Below, in pieces: positions 1 to 7,555 of a stretch of DNA of 18,170 nucleotides; positions within the stretch are counted from its first letter, which is position 1, and every line of letters starts with the position of its first letter. The notes under the pieces are model-generated. The model had not been told where the DNA came from. It made no database searches and saw only the letters and a program-made list of their open reading frames with translations. The translations under genes were made by a program, and so were the position numbers. Source of the stretch: CAKTOF01 sp964523945. GTDB taxonomy: Bacteria > Bacillota > Clostridia > Oscillospirales > Oscillospiraceae. The stretch spans positions 1-18,170 of the forward strand of contig CAZGBU010000037.1 in assembly GCA_964523945.1 (NCBI GenBank). The letters run 5' to 3'.

Positions 1-1202
1 TTGTTGATCGCCACGATGATCGGCACGTTCGCGGCCTTGGCATGATTGATGGCCTCAATGGTCTGCGGCATGATGCCGTCGTCCGCCGCGACAACCAGGA
101 TGGCGATGTCCGTGCACATTGCGCCGCGCGCGCGCATCGAGGTGAACGCCTCGTGACCCGGCGTGTCGAGGAATGTGATCGGGCTGCCGTTGATCTCGAC
201 CGTATATGCGCCGATGTGCTGCGTGATGCCGCCGGCCTCGCCGGAGACAACGCTGGTGTGGCGGATTTTGTCGAGCAGGCTGGTCTTGCCGTGGTCGACA
301 TGGCCCATGACAACCACGACCGGACTGCGCGGGACAAGCTCGGACGCATCGTCCTCGTGGACGTCGATCAGCTTCTCCTCGATGGTGACAAAGATCTCTT
401 TTTCGACCTTGCAGCCGAATTCCATCGCCACAAGCGCAGCGGTATCGAAGTCAATCGTCTGCGAAACCGAAGCCATAATCCCCATCTTGATGAGCTGCTT
501 GACGACCTCGGCGCCGGTCTTCTTCATCCGGCTGGCCAGCTCGCCGACGGAGATCTCATCCGGGATCTTGACGGTCAGCGGCGTCTTTTTGGCGATCTCA
601 AGCTGGAGACGGCGCATCTTCTCCTGTTCTTCACTGCGCGACTTGGAGCCGCGGTAGTTGTTCTTCTTCCCGCCGCGGCTGTTCCTGCCGCCGCCGATGC
701 GCTGCTTACCGCCCTGATAGTTCTGCACCCGCTCGGAGACAAGATTGTCCACGTCGTCAAACCGCGACGTGTTGACCGTCACCGCAGAGGTGTCGACCAC
801 GCGGCGTTCGCGCTTGCGCGGCGGATCGGCCTGTTTCTGCTTTTTGGGCTGCTGCGCCTGCTGCGCAGCCTTGGGCGCGTCGGCCTGCCCGGCCGCCGGC
901 TGTGCGGCCGGCTCCTTTTTCGCCCCGGCCTGGGGCTGTTCCGGCTCGGGTTTGGGCTGCGGCTCGGGCGCCGTCTCCACGGCGGCGCTGACCGGCGCGA
1001 CCGCGAACACCTGCTCGAGCGAATCGATCTGGTTGCGCTGCGTCAGCACGTCGAAGACCACATTGAGCTGCTCCTCGGTCAGCACCTGCTGGGAGCTTCT
1101 CGGCTTGTCAAAGAACTCGCCGACGAGCTCCGTAATCGTCTTGGTCGGGAAGCCAAAGTCCTTGGCCACTTCCCCGACGCGATATTTTCCAAACGTACTC
1201 AT
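1..1202 (-). CDS. infB: Translation initiation factor IF-2 (N-terminal 400 residues, 3' end outside window)
   Basis: IF-2 is the GTPase that places initiator tRNA on the 30S subunit and promotes subunit joining in the cytoplasm. The visible part starts MSTFGKYRVGEVAKDFG, an IF2_N helical domain. A Pro/Gln/Lys/Ala-rich low-complexity linker follows at about residues 78-135, then a basic Gly/Arg/Asn stretch near 165-190 and a second IF2_N domain near 205-260. The G domain begins at about 293, with G1 GHVDHGKT (300-307), a GGITQH switch I and DTPGH (346-350). The window ends just before the expected NKxD motif, so the rest of the G domain and the C-terminal domains are missing only because of the edge. 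The ATG overlaps the ylxQ stop codon by four bases, which implies translational coupling at the end of the rimP operon. Identity is essentially certain. Confidence 0.97.
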   Translation of the reverse strand, partial: MSTFGKYRVGEVAKDFGFPTKTITELVGEFFDKPRSSQQVLTEEQLNVVFDVLTQRNQIDSLEQVFAVAPVSAAVETAPEPQPKPEPEQPQAGAKKEPAAQPAAGQADAPKAAQQAQQPKKQKQADPPRKRERRVVDTSAVTVNTSRFDDVDNLVSERVQNYQGGKQRIGGGRNSRGGKKNNYRGSKSRSEEQEKMRRLQLEIAKKTPLTVKIPDEISVGELASRMKKTGAEVVKQLIKMGIMASVSQTIDFDTAALVAMEFGCKVEKEIFVTIEEKLIDVHEDDASELVPRSPVVVVMGHVDHGKTSLLDKIRHTSVVSGEAGGITQHIGAYTVEINGSPITFLDTPGHEAFTSMRARGAMCTDIAILVVAADDGIMPQTIEAINHAKAANVPIIVAIN

Positions 1203-1588
1203 TCAGCCACCTCCAACTGTTTTTCCCCCTGATATCGCCGGCCCGGCCGGCGTTCGAGCTGCGCAAGCAGTCCGTCATACTGTGCGCTGTCCGGCAGTGC
1301 GCGCACAAACGCCGCGGCCAGCTTCCGGTCGGACAGGCCGGCCAGCGCACAGACCGGTTTGCCCAGCGCCGCGCCGATCTGCTCGCGCGTAAACGGCGGC
1401 CGGATCAGCGCGATCGCCTGCGCGGCCGCCCAGCCGGCGGCGCGGCGGGCCGTATTGTCGGCCGCGTCGGCCGCCACGATCAGAAGCCGGATCTTTCCGC
1501 GGCGGCAGGCCGCGCCGACGAGCTGTTCGCCCGCTTCGATGCCGCCGCCCTTTTTCGCAAGGCTCAGCAGCTGCAGCGCCTTATCCAT
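1199..1588 (-). CDS. ylxQ: YlxQ, L7Ae/L30e-family putative RNA-binding protein
   Basis: This is a 129-residue protein located between rnpM and infB, exactly where YlxQ lies in Firmicutes. The start MDKALQLLSLAKKGGGIEAG matches the L7Ae/L30e/Gadd45 fold signature, in which a small alpha-beta protein binds kink-turn RNA. The middle holds a hydrophobic strand followed by Asp-Asn-Thr (residues about 42-46), also typical of the family. The exact role of YlxQ is not settled; an RNA or ribosome link is inferred from fold and synteny. The C-terminal tail is basic and polar (about residues 110-129). It overlaps the end of rnpM by eight bases and the infB start by four, so expression is probably coupled to both. 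Confidence 0.88.
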   Translation of the reverse strand: MDKALQLLSLAKKGGGIEAGEQLVGAACRRGKIRLLIVAADAADNTARRAAGWAAAQAIALIRPPFTREQIGAALGKPVCALAGLSDRKLAAAFVRALPDSAQYDGLLAQLERRPGRRYQGEKQLEVAE

Positions 1589-1856
1589 CCTGATCGCCCG
1601 CCTCCATCCGTTTCTCCAGCGCGTCGTAGACCTCCTGCGGAATGGCCGTATCGAGCGCGCGCGCGAGCGCCTTGGAGCGGATCGCCTTTTTCAGACAGTC
1701 CGGATCCGGGCAGACGTAGGCCCCGCGGCCGGGTGATTTGCCCCGGAAATCGAGCGTGATCGCGCCCTCGGGCGAACGGACGACGCGGACGAGCTCCTTT
1801 TTCGGCTTCATCTCGCGGCAGCCGACACACTGGCGCATCGGTATCTTCTTTGGCAC
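1581..1856 (-). CDS. rnpM: YlxR family RNA-binding protein (RNase P modulator RnpM)
   Basis: This is a 91-residue protein with the YlxR signatures RQCVGCREM near the N terminus and GRGAYVCPDPDC near residue 45. The two cysteine clusters and the following basic helix (KKAIRSKALARAL) form the known RNA-binding fold. YlxR was recently renamed RnpM because it binds the RNase P RNA and modulates its activity; that comes from work on other Firmicutes, not from this sequence. The start is a GTG at 1856 preceded by an AAAGGGGG-like ribosome site. The gene lies 30 bp after nusA and overlaps ylxQ by eight bases, so it belongs to the rimP-nusA-infB operon. Confidence 0.93.
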   Translation of the reverse strand: MPKKIPMRQCVGCREMKPKKELVRVVRSPEGAITLDFRGKSPGRGAYVCPDPDCLKKAIRSKALARALDTAIPQEVYDALEKRMEAGDQDG

Positions 1857-1886
1857 GGCGGGACCCCCTTTCCAAAACGGTGCGGT

Positions 1887-3056
1887 TTATTCTGCGGCTT
1901 CCGCCGGCGCGGCTTCGGCCGTCTCCTCCACCGGCGTCTCCGGTGCTTCCTCCGGCTGCTCCGCCGCGGCCTGCGCGGAGGCCGGCATGCCCTCGGGCAT
2001 CGGCTCGTCAGCCTGCGAGAGCGGCTTGATGTCGATCTTATACCCCGTCAGGCGGGCGGCAAGACGGGCGTTCTGTCCCTCCTTGCCGATGGCGAGCGAA
2101 AGCTGATCGTCCGGCACGATGGCGCGGCAGGCTTTCATCCCCGGCACCAGGCGCACTTCAATCACGTCGGCCGGCGAAAGCGAAGCCGCGACAAACTCAG
2201 CCGGATCCTCGGACCAGGTGACAATGTCGATCTTTTCGCCCATCAGTTCTTCCACAACGGCATTGACGCGGCCGCCGCGGCTGCCCACGCAGGCGCCAAC
2301 CGGGTCAACATTCTCATCCGCGGACCAGACGGCCAGCTTCGTGCGCGAGCCGGCCTCGCGGGCGATGGACTTGACCTCAACAACACCGGAGGCGATCTCC
2401 GGCACCTCAAGTTCAAACAAACGCTTGACCAGCCCCGGGTGCGTGCGTGAGACAATGACCTGCGGGCCGCGGCTCGACCGGCGCACCTCGACGACGTAGA
2501 CACGGATCAGCTCGCCCTCGCGGAAGCTCTCGCCGCGCACCTGCTCGCCGGCAGACAGCCATGCGTCGGTGCGGTCGGCGCCGGAGCCGATGCGGACGGT
2601 CATATCGCCGGTTTTGGGTTCACTGCGCAGCACCGTGCCGGTGAGAATCTCATGCTCTTTCGACGAGAAGCTTTCGAAAATCATGCCGCGCTCGGCCTCG
2701 CGGATGCCCTGGATGATGACCTGCTTGGCCGTCTGCGCCGCGATGCGGCCGAATTCCTTTGTCTCGATGTCGACGTTAACCAGATCGCCCATCTGCGCGG
2801 TTGGGTCGATCGCACGGGCGGCGTCGAGCGTGATCTCGGTCGCAGGGGTGATGACCTCGTCGACGACCTCCTTCTGCACATACATGCGGATCTCGTCCCC
2901 GTCGAGGCTGACAAAGACATTGTCGACGTAGCCGTCGCGGTCTTTTTTATAGGCGGCAGTCAGCGCCTGCGTGATTTTCTCGATCATGTACTGCTGCGGG
3001 ATGCCGCGCTCTTTTTCCAGCTGGGCCAGCGCCGCGAAGATTTCACTGTTGACCAT
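1887..3056 (-). CDS. nusA: Transcription termination/antitermination factor NusA
   Basis: NusA binds RNA polymerase and nascent RNA, slows elongation and promotes hairpin-dependent pausing and termination. The 389 residues show the RNAP-binding N-terminal domain (start MVNSEIFAALAQLEKERGI, to about residue 125) and an S1 domain (about 135-200, with the stretch SRGPQVIVSRTHP just after it). Two KH domains follow, with GSRGGRV in KH1 and GKEGQNARLAARLTG in KH2. A Glu/Ala/Pro-rich tail of about 40 residues follows KH2; it is low complexity and is not the acidic repeat domain of enterobacterial NusA. The ATG at 3056 has a GGGAGG site about 12 bases upstream. It sits 18 bp after rimP and is likely subject to attenuation in the operon leader. 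Confidence 0.97.
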   Translation of the reverse strand: MVNSEIFAALAQLEKERGIPQQYMIEKITQALTAAYKKDRDGYVDNVFVSLDGDEIRMYVQKEVVDEVITPATEITLDAARAIDPTAQMGDLVNVDIETKEFGRIAAQTAKQVIIQGIREAERGMIFESFSSKEHEILTGTVLRSEPKTGDMTVRIGSGADRTDAWLSAGEQVRGESFREGELIRVYVVEVRRSSRGPQVIVSRTHPGLVKRLFELEVPEIASGVVEVKSIAREAGSRTKLAVWSADENVDPVGACVGSRGGRVNAVVEELMGEKIDIVTWSEDPAEFVAASLSPADVIEVRLVPGMKACRAIVPDDQLSLAIGKEGQNARLAARLTGYKIDIKPLSQADEPMPEGMPASAQAAAEQPEEAPETPVEETAEAAPAEAAE

Positions 3057-3074
3057 GATGCTTCGGTTCCTCCC

Positions 3075-3527
3075 TTAAAACTCGACCCGGAGCCGCACCT
3101 GCGCGACCTCCGCTTTTTCAAATGTCATTGTCTGATCGCGCGAGACGATGGTGACGGCGCCGTCCGCATAGCCGGCCAGCCGGCCGGCGAACTCCTTTGC
3201 GCCGGCGCGCGGCCGGTAGAGCTTCACGTCCACGTCCTGGCCGAGGCATTTTTCAAAGTGCGCCGGTGTGCGCAGCACGCGCCCCAGCCCCGCTGAGCTG
3301 ACCTCAAACTGGTAGCTGCCGGGAATCGGGTCGCGCTCGTCAAGCACCGGATCGACCGCGCGCGAGACAGCCTCGCAGTCGTCGATGCTGACGCCGCCGT
3401 CTTTGTCGATATAAAGCCGCAGAAACCACTCGCCGCCCTCGCGGACGAATTCAATGTCCCAGAGCGTGCAGCCGAGCGACTCGATGATCGGCTCGGCAAA
3501 TTCGCGGACGCATTCGGTCACTTTCAT
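3075..3527 (-). CDS. rimP: Ribosome maturation factor RimP
   Basis: RimP binds the free 30S subunit and helps late assembly of the head region around S19/S12. The protein has 150 residues, the family's normal length. Its N-terminal domain carries the LGCTLWDIEFVREGG block, followed by LRLYIDKDGGVSIDDCE, SRAVDPVLDE and the PGSYQFEVSSAGLGRVL motif typical of RimP (SSPG[LI] variant, here SSAGLGR). The C-terminal SH3-like domain runs from about residue 95. The start ATG at 3527 has a GAGGGG ribosome site eight bases upstream. It is the first gene of the operon running to infB. Confidence 0.96.
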   Translation of the reverse strand: MKVTECVREFAEPIIESLGCTLWDIEFVREGGEWFLRLYIDKDGGVSIDDCEAVSRAVDPVLDERDPIPGSYQFEVSSAGLGRVLRTPAHFEKCLGQDVDVKLYRPRAGAKEFAGRLAGYADGAVTIVSRDQTMTFEKAEVAQVRLRVEF

Positions 3528-3546
3528 GCCGCAAACCCCTCTTTTT

Positions 3547-3578
3547 CAAGAAGAAAGAGTGGGGCGAACCCCACTCTT
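3547..3578 (-). terminator. Leader hairpin of the rimP-nusA-infB operon, possible NusA-dependent attenuator
   Basis: In the transcript a 10-bp perfect stem (arms 3578-3569 and 3564-3555) closes a UUCG tetraloop and is followed by an interrupted U tract (UUCUUCUU). It lies between the promoter and the rimP ribosome site, about 20 nt after the predicted start point, so it can only act on this operon. NusA autoregulation by leader termination is known in Bacillus subtilis. An imperfect U tract fits a weak, NusA-stimulated terminator, but its function here is inferred. Confidence 0.6.
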
Positions 3579-3606
3579 CTGTCAACTCTGCTCTAAATGC
3601 AGGATA

Positions 3607-3635
3607 ATTATAGCACGCGCAAGGCACGATTGCAA
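3607..3635 (-). promoter_or_regulatory. Sigma-A type promoter of the rimP operon
   Basis: The -35 TTGCAA (3635-3630), a 17-bp spacer and a perfect -10 TATAAT (3612-3607) predict transcription from about position 3600, giving a rimP leader of about 73 nt that contains the hairpin above. It lies in the A+T-rich gap between the amidase gene and rimP. Confidence 0.8.
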
Positions 3636-3686
3636 GCAAAAATTCAAAAAAACCGCGTGAATTCCGGACTTTTCCCGGGCGCAGGG

Positions 3687-5165
3687 TCAGGCTGCGGCGG
3701 CATTTGCGCCCAGATACGCCAGAATGCCCGCCGCGATGCCCTGCGCAAGCTGCGCGCGGTATTCCGGCTGGAGCAGCTGCGCCAGCTCGGCCGCGTTCGT
3801 GACATAGCCCATCTCGACCAGGATCGCCGGCATATCTGTCTCGCGCAGCACATAGTAGTTCGCGGTGCGCACGTTGTGGTCATTCGCACCGGTGGCCTCC
3901 AGCACGCTTGCGTGCACCGCGCTCGCCAGCTGCCGCGCCGCCTGCGCGTCGGGCAGATGATACGTCTCGATCCCGTGGAACGCCGTGCTGGTCGACGAGG
4001 CGTTGGTGTGGATGGACACGAAGATGTCCGCCTCCACCGCATTGGCCAGGGCCGCGCGGTCGGCCAGCGTGACATAGACGTCTTCGGTGCGGGTGCACAC
4101 AACGGTGATCCCCTGCTGTTCGAGCAGGGCGGCAACCATCTGCGTCACCGCAAGGTTCAGATCCTTCTCATCCAACCCCTCGGCCTGCGTGCCGGGATCG
4201 GAGCCGCCGTGGCCGGCATCGAGCACAACGACGGGCGCAGCCGCCGGCTCCTCCGGCGCGGTCTGCGTCTCATCGCCCGGCGCCGCGGCATCCGGATCTT
4301 CCGGCGCCTCTGGCTCTGTCGTCCCGTCCGCCGCGGCCGGCGTGACGGTCAAGCTCCCATCCGTCAGGCTGCTGACCGTCAGATCGGTGAACGCGGCGCC
4401 CTCCGCCAGATCGATTACCACACGCGCCACGCGTGTGTATCCGTCGTAGCCGCGGTCGTACTGATTGATGCGGACGGCACTGATCTGTTCGCTGCCAACG
4501 TCAATCCGCGCCGGCACCGAGGCGTCGAGCACGCCGCCGGGAAAATCAATGACGATGCGGTTCGGATCGGTCAGCGTGAACACAGACGGCGTGCATTCAC
4601 CCTCGCAAACAATGGCAACCGCGCCGCCGTCCGCGGTGACGGATAAAATCTGCGATGTGTCCGACCCGGCCGGCGTGATGACGACCGAGCGCGTCTCGCC
4701 GTCCCACTCCGCCGACGCACCGAGCTGTTCGGCGACAAACCGCAGCGGCACCATCGTCCGCTTCGTCAGCCCGTCATAGGCGATCACCGCTGGGATGCCG
4801 TCATAGAGCTCAGTCTCCTCGCCATCGACAATCGCCGTCGCGCTGCCGATGGTCAGCAGGATCTCGCGCCCGTCCAGCGTGATGAGCACCTGACGCGTTG
4901 CGCCGATCCACTCAACCGTCGCCCCGAGCGTCTCAGAGATCAGGCGCACCGGCACCATCGTCCGGCCGTTTGTGATATAGGCCGGAATGTCACTTTCGAG
5001 CGGTACGCCGTCGCAGACGATCGACGCGGGCGAGATCTCTTTCGGGCGGTAGACGGCGCTCCCGTCCTCGTCAACATAGAGCGTCACGGCCGACGCGCAG
5101 ACCGTCAGCGCGGCCGCGACGGAGAGCAGCACAAACAGGCAGAGCAGCGGGCGGAGTCGTTTCAT
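3687..5165 (-). CDS. Secreted N-acetylmuramoyl-L-alanine amidase (stalk domain, AMIN, Amidase_3)
   Basis: This is a zinc amidase that cuts the bond between MurNAc and the stem peptide L-alanine in peptidoglycan, outside the membrane. The 492 residues begin with a signal peptide (MKRLRPLL, hydrophobic core, cleavage near ASA at 24-26). A copper-amine-oxidase-N-like stalk domain comes next, with two related blocks, RTMVPVRLISETLGA (68-82) and RTMVPLRFVAEQLGA (136-150). It is followed by an AMIN-type beta domain (about 172-275) and a Pro/Glu/Ala linker (about 280-310). The catalytic Amidase_3 domain has H319 in DAGHGG, E333, H386 in SIHTNAS and E451 in VEMGY, so all expected zinc-site residues are present. 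The ATG at 5165 has an AAAGGA site nine bases upstream. It is a single-gene unit with its own promoter. Confidence 0.95.
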   Translation of the reverse strand: MKRLRPLLCLFVLLSVAAALTVCASAVTLYVDEDGSAVYRPKEISPASIVCDGVPLESDIPAYITNGRTMVPVRLISETLGATVEWIGATRQVLITLDGREILLTIGSATAIVDGEETELYDGIPAVIAYDGLTKRTMVPLRFVAEQLGASAEWDGETRSVVITPAGSDTSQILSVTADGGAVAIVCEGECTPSVFTLTDPNRIVIDFPGGVLDASVPARIDVGSEQISAVRINQYDRGYDGYTRVARVVIDLAEGAAFTDLTVSSLTDGSLTVTPAAADGTTEPEAPEDPDAAAPGDETQTAPEEPAAAPVVVLDAGHGGSDPGTQAEGLDEKDLNLAVTQMVAALLEQQGITVVCTRTEDVYVTLADRAALANAVEADIFVSIHTNASSTSTAFHGIETYHLPDAQAARQLASAVHASVLEATGANDHNVRTANYYVLRETDMPAILVEMGYVTNAAELAQLLQPEYRAQLAQGIAAGILAYLGANAAAA

Positions 5166-5199
5166 CTTGGGAATCCTTTCTGAGTGCGGCGCAGGAGAT

Positions 5200-5259
5200 T
5201 GTTACCTTTTCGCGTTCGGTTTGTAATCATTTGTAATCACCAGTTTACCACACTGTAAC
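5200..5259. promoter_or_regulatory. Cluster of four TGTWAH half-sites in the amidase promoter
   Basis: On the plus strand TGTTAC (5200), TGTAAT (5222), TGTAAT (5232) and TGTAAC (5254) lie in the same orientation with offsets of 22, 10 and 22 bp. TGTWAH direct repeats at 11-bp period are the known WalR box of Firmicutes, a regulator of wall hydrolases, but the inner offset here is 10 rather than 11. They span the promoter spacer, start point and leader, so a binding protein there could block or tune transcription. Function is inferred. Confidence 0.35.
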
Positions 5260-5270
5260 CAGAAGTGCAA
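5242..5270 (-). promoter_or_regulatory. Promoter of the amidase gene
   Basis: The -35 TTGCAC (5270-5265), a 17-bp spacer ending in TGG (extended -10 TGN) and the -10 TAAACT (5247-5242) place the start near 5235, leaving a leader of about 70 nt before the amidase ATG. This is the best-spaced hexamer pair in the gap. Confidence 0.6.
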
Positions 5271-5308
5271 CGGTAAAATCGACGAATTTCGACCAAATTT
5301 TTGCTGAG

Positions 5309-5336
5309 AAAACGCGCTGCCGGCGGGCAGCGCGTT
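5309..5336 (-). terminator. Intrinsic terminator after the fumarase alpha gene
   Basis: An 11-bp perfect G+C-rich stem (5336-5326 with 5321-5311) with a four-base loop is followed by TTTTCTC on the minus strand, five bases after the stop codon of the fumarase gene. It closes the amidohydrolase-fumarase unit. Confidence 0.85.
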
Positions 5337-5340
5337 CGAT

Positions 5341-6183
5341 TCATATCACCGCCGCGGCATGGCGCGTGACATGGCAGCCGACGTTGACCACACACGGCAG
5401 CCCCGCAATATGGGTCGGCAGCGGACGGATGTGGACGGCAAGCGCCGTCACCGTGCCGCCCATGCCCTGTGGGCCGATGCCGAGCCGGTTGACCTTTTCC
5501 AGTGCGCAGCGCTCCATGTCGGCGTAATACGGGTCCGGATTCGGCTCGTTTGGATCGCGCAGCAGCGCCTGCTTGGCCGCGAGCGCGCACTGCTCAATCG
5601 TGCCGCCCAGCCCGACGCCGAGCACCATCGGCGGACACGGGTTCGAACCGGCGCGGTCAGCAACCGCAGCAATAAAATCCTCGATATCCGCCCGCGTTGC
5701 CGACGGCGTGAACAGCTTCATCGCCGACATATTTTCGCTGCCAAAGCCCTTTGGCGCGACGGTGATCTCGATCCGGTCGCCCGCGACCAGCTCCAGATGC
5801 AGCACCGCAGGCGTATTATCATCCGTGTTGACACGCCGCAGCGGGTCAGCGACAACGCTCTTGCGCAGATAACCGTCGGTATAACCGCGCGCGACACCCT
5901 CGTTCACCGCGTCGGCCAGCAGCCCGCCTGTCAGGTGCACGTCCTGCCCGAGCCGGACAAACACGACAGCCATACCGGTATCCTGGCAGATGGGCAGACC
6001 GCGTTCACGCGCAAGCGTATAATTTTCGATCATGTCCTGAAAGATTCCCTGGCCGACGGGGCTCTGCTCCAGCGCCGCGCACGTTTCAATGCGCCGGCAC
6101 AGCCCGTCCGGCAGGACGCAGGCCGCCTCGACGCACAGCCGCGCGACGGCGTCCGCGATCATCGCAACCGGTACCTCACGCAT
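5341..6183 (-). CDS. Class I fumarate hydratase / tartrate dehydratase alpha subunit
   Basis: Class I fumarases are oxygen-sensitive 4Fe-4S hydro-lyases that interconvert fumarate and malate; close relatives dehydrate L-tartrate. In anaerobes the enzyme is often split into alpha and beta proteins, and this is a full alpha protein of 280 residues. The three cluster cysteines are visible: C66 in ICQDTG, C183 in SNPCPPM and C270 in VGCH. Other hallmarks are GSENMSAMKLF and GPQGMGGTVTALAV. The beta subunit is not in this window, although its gene often lies directly downstream; here a terminator follows the stop instead. The ATG shares one base with the stop of the amidohydrolase gene, so the two are probably translationally coupled. 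Fumarase is more likely than tartrate dehydratase but sequence alone does not decide. Confidence 0.9.
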   Translation of the reverse strand: MREVPVAMIADAVARLCVEAACVLPDGLCRRIETCAALEQSPVGQGIFQDMIENYTLARERGLPICQDTGMAVVFVRLGQDVHLTGGLLADAVNEGVARGYTDGYLRKSVVADPLRRVNTDDNTPAVLHLELVAGDRIEITVAPKGFGSENMSAMKLFTPSATRADIEDFIAAVADRAGSNPCPPMVLGVGLGGTIEQCALAAKQALLRDPNEPNPDPYYADMERCALEKVNRLGIGPQGMGGTVTALAVHIRPLPTHIAGLPCVVNVGCHVTRHAAAVI

Positions 6184-7340
6184 CAGAGCACCTTCTCTCC
6201 GCCGACGAAGATGGCCGTCGGCTCAGCCTCGAGCCGCAGCGGCGAATCGGTATACACCAGGATGTCGGCATCGCAGCCCGGCTCAAGCGAACCCACACGG
6301 CCGTCGAGTCCCGTGATGCGCGCCGGCGCAAGCGTGATGGCGCGCAGCGCAGACGCCTCGTCCATCCCGCTGCGCACCGCCAGCGCCGCGCACAGCGGCA
6401 GATATTGCAGCGGCGTTTCGGGATGGTCTGTGCAGATCGCAACCAGGACGCCCGCGCGGTCGAGAATACCGGGCGCGGCGAACGTCTTGTTGACCAGCTC
6501 CGGCTTGCAGCGATCGCCGAAATGCGGGCCGGTGATCACACGCGCGCCCTCGCCGGCGAGCAGATCGGCTACCAGATGGCCCTCTGTGCCATGGACGATC
6601 ACATAGTCGAGATCAAACTCTTTCGCAATGCGGATCGCCGTAAAGATATCGTCGGCACGGTGGGCGTGGAAATGTGCCTGGATCTCACGGCGCAGCACAG
6701 GGAGAAGCGATTCACACTTCAGGTCAAACGGCGGCTTCTCCAGCTCCGGGTCGCGCGCGGCAGCCTCCTGCTTTTCCTGGTATTCCCTCGCCTTGTAGAG
6801 CTGCTCGCGGATGACGGCGGCCGTCGCCATGCGGGTCTGCGGCGTTTCGTCGCGGTCTTTGTAGCAGCGCTTCGGGTTCTCGCCGAGCGCAAACTTCATC
6901 GCCTGCGGCGCGCGGATGATCATGTCGTCGACGCGGCGGCCGAACGTCTTGATGGCGGCCGCCTGGCCGCCGATCGGATTGGCCGAGCCGGGCAGCGTGA
7001 CGACCGTGGTCACGCCTGCGGCGAGCGCCTCGGCAAAGCAGCGGTCGAGCGGGTTGATCGCATCGATCGCGCGCAGCTGCGGGACGGCCGGGTCGGTGAT
7101 CTCGTTGACGTCGTCGGCCTCGAAGCCGAGCGCGTCGCCGATCAGACCGAGGTGACAGTGCGCATCGACCATGCCGGGCATGACAAAGCCCCCTTGTGCG
7201 TCAAACACGTCCTCGTTCGGCTGCGGGACATAGTCGCACATCGGCCCGATGGCCGTGATGCTGCCGCCGTCAAAGCGCACAAAGCCGTCTGCAATCGGCG
7301 CGCGCGAGATCGGATGGAGATTTCCGTGGATCAGAACCAT
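6183..7340 (-). CDS. Imidazolonepropionase-like metal-dependent amidohydrolase
   Basis: This is a 385-residue member of the amidohydrolase superfamily, which hydrolyses C-N bonds in cyclic or acyl substrates in the cytoplasm. The N-terminal beta sandwich ends in MPGMVDAHCHLG (metal ligands H61 and H63). Downstream come K149 in MKF (possible carbamylated lysine), a His near 225-227 in AHFHAH, H250 in VIVHGTEGH and D305 in ICTDHPETP, followed by GSLEPGCDADILV near the C terminus. The central part has a Lys/Glu-rich insert (about 180-205). The closest annotated groups are probably imidazolonepropionase-related hydrolases, but no histidine-degradation neighbours are visible, so the substrate is unknown. 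It is the first gene of a unit with the fumarase alpha gene. The ATG has a GAGG site eight bases upstream. Confidence 0.88.
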   Translation of the reverse strand: MVLIHGNLHPISRAPIADGFVRFDGGSITAIGPMCDYVPQPNEDVFDAQGGFVMPGMVDAHCHLGLIGDALGFEADDVNEITDPAVPQLRAIDAINPLDRCFAEALAAGVTTVVTLPGSANPIGGQAAAIKTFGRRVDDMIIRAPQAMKFALGENPKRCYKDRDETPQTRMATAAVIREQLYKAREYQEKQEAAARDPELEKPPFDLKCESLLPVLRREIQAHFHAHRADDIFTAIRIAKEFDLDYVIVHGTEGHLVADLLAGEGARVITGPHFGDRCKPELVNKTFAAPGILDRAGVLVAICTDHPETPLQYLPLCAALAVRSGMDEASALRAITLAPARITGLDGRVGSLEPGCDADILVYTDSPLRLEAEPTAIFVGGEKVL

Positions 7341-7378
7341 ACTGCATTCCTCACAATATCCAAAAAGATTCTGGTTCT

Positions 7379-7407
7379 ATGATACCTGCCGGCACGCTGT
7401 TTTGCAA
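7379..7407 (-). promoter_or_regulatory. Promoter of the amidohydrolase-fumarase unit
   Basis: The -35 TTGCAA (7407-7402), a 17-bp spacer and the -10 TATCAT (7384-7379) predict a start about 32 nt before the ATG. The -35 hexamer is identical to that of the rimP promoter. Confidence 0.65.
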
Positions 7408-7555
7408 GCGGGAATCCGGCCGGCAAAAACGCGGCCGGACGATAGGAAGAAGCTGTAAAACAGGGAAGCAACCCGGGACTCACGATCCGCCGGTGTAAAG
7501 CGCGCCCTCTCGTTCCAAAAGGCATTTGAGCTTCCCAAAAAAGCCGGGATTCACT

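Noticed and set aside
42..1232. Long plus-strand open frame of 396 codons opposite infB
   Set aside because: It is the antisense shadow of a clearly recognisable IF-2 in a G+C-rich genome; its product is Arg/Asp/Leu-rich without motifs.
3597..4646. Plus-strand open frame of 349 codons opposite the amidase
   Set aside because: Antisense shadow of a gene with intact signal peptide and catalytic residues; His/Arg-rich low-complexity product.
5359..7382. Two long plus-strand frames (5359-6606 and 6405-7382)
   Set aside because: They lie opposite the fumarase alpha and amidohydrolase genes, which have complete motifs and coupled starts; no ribosome site or domain in the shadows.
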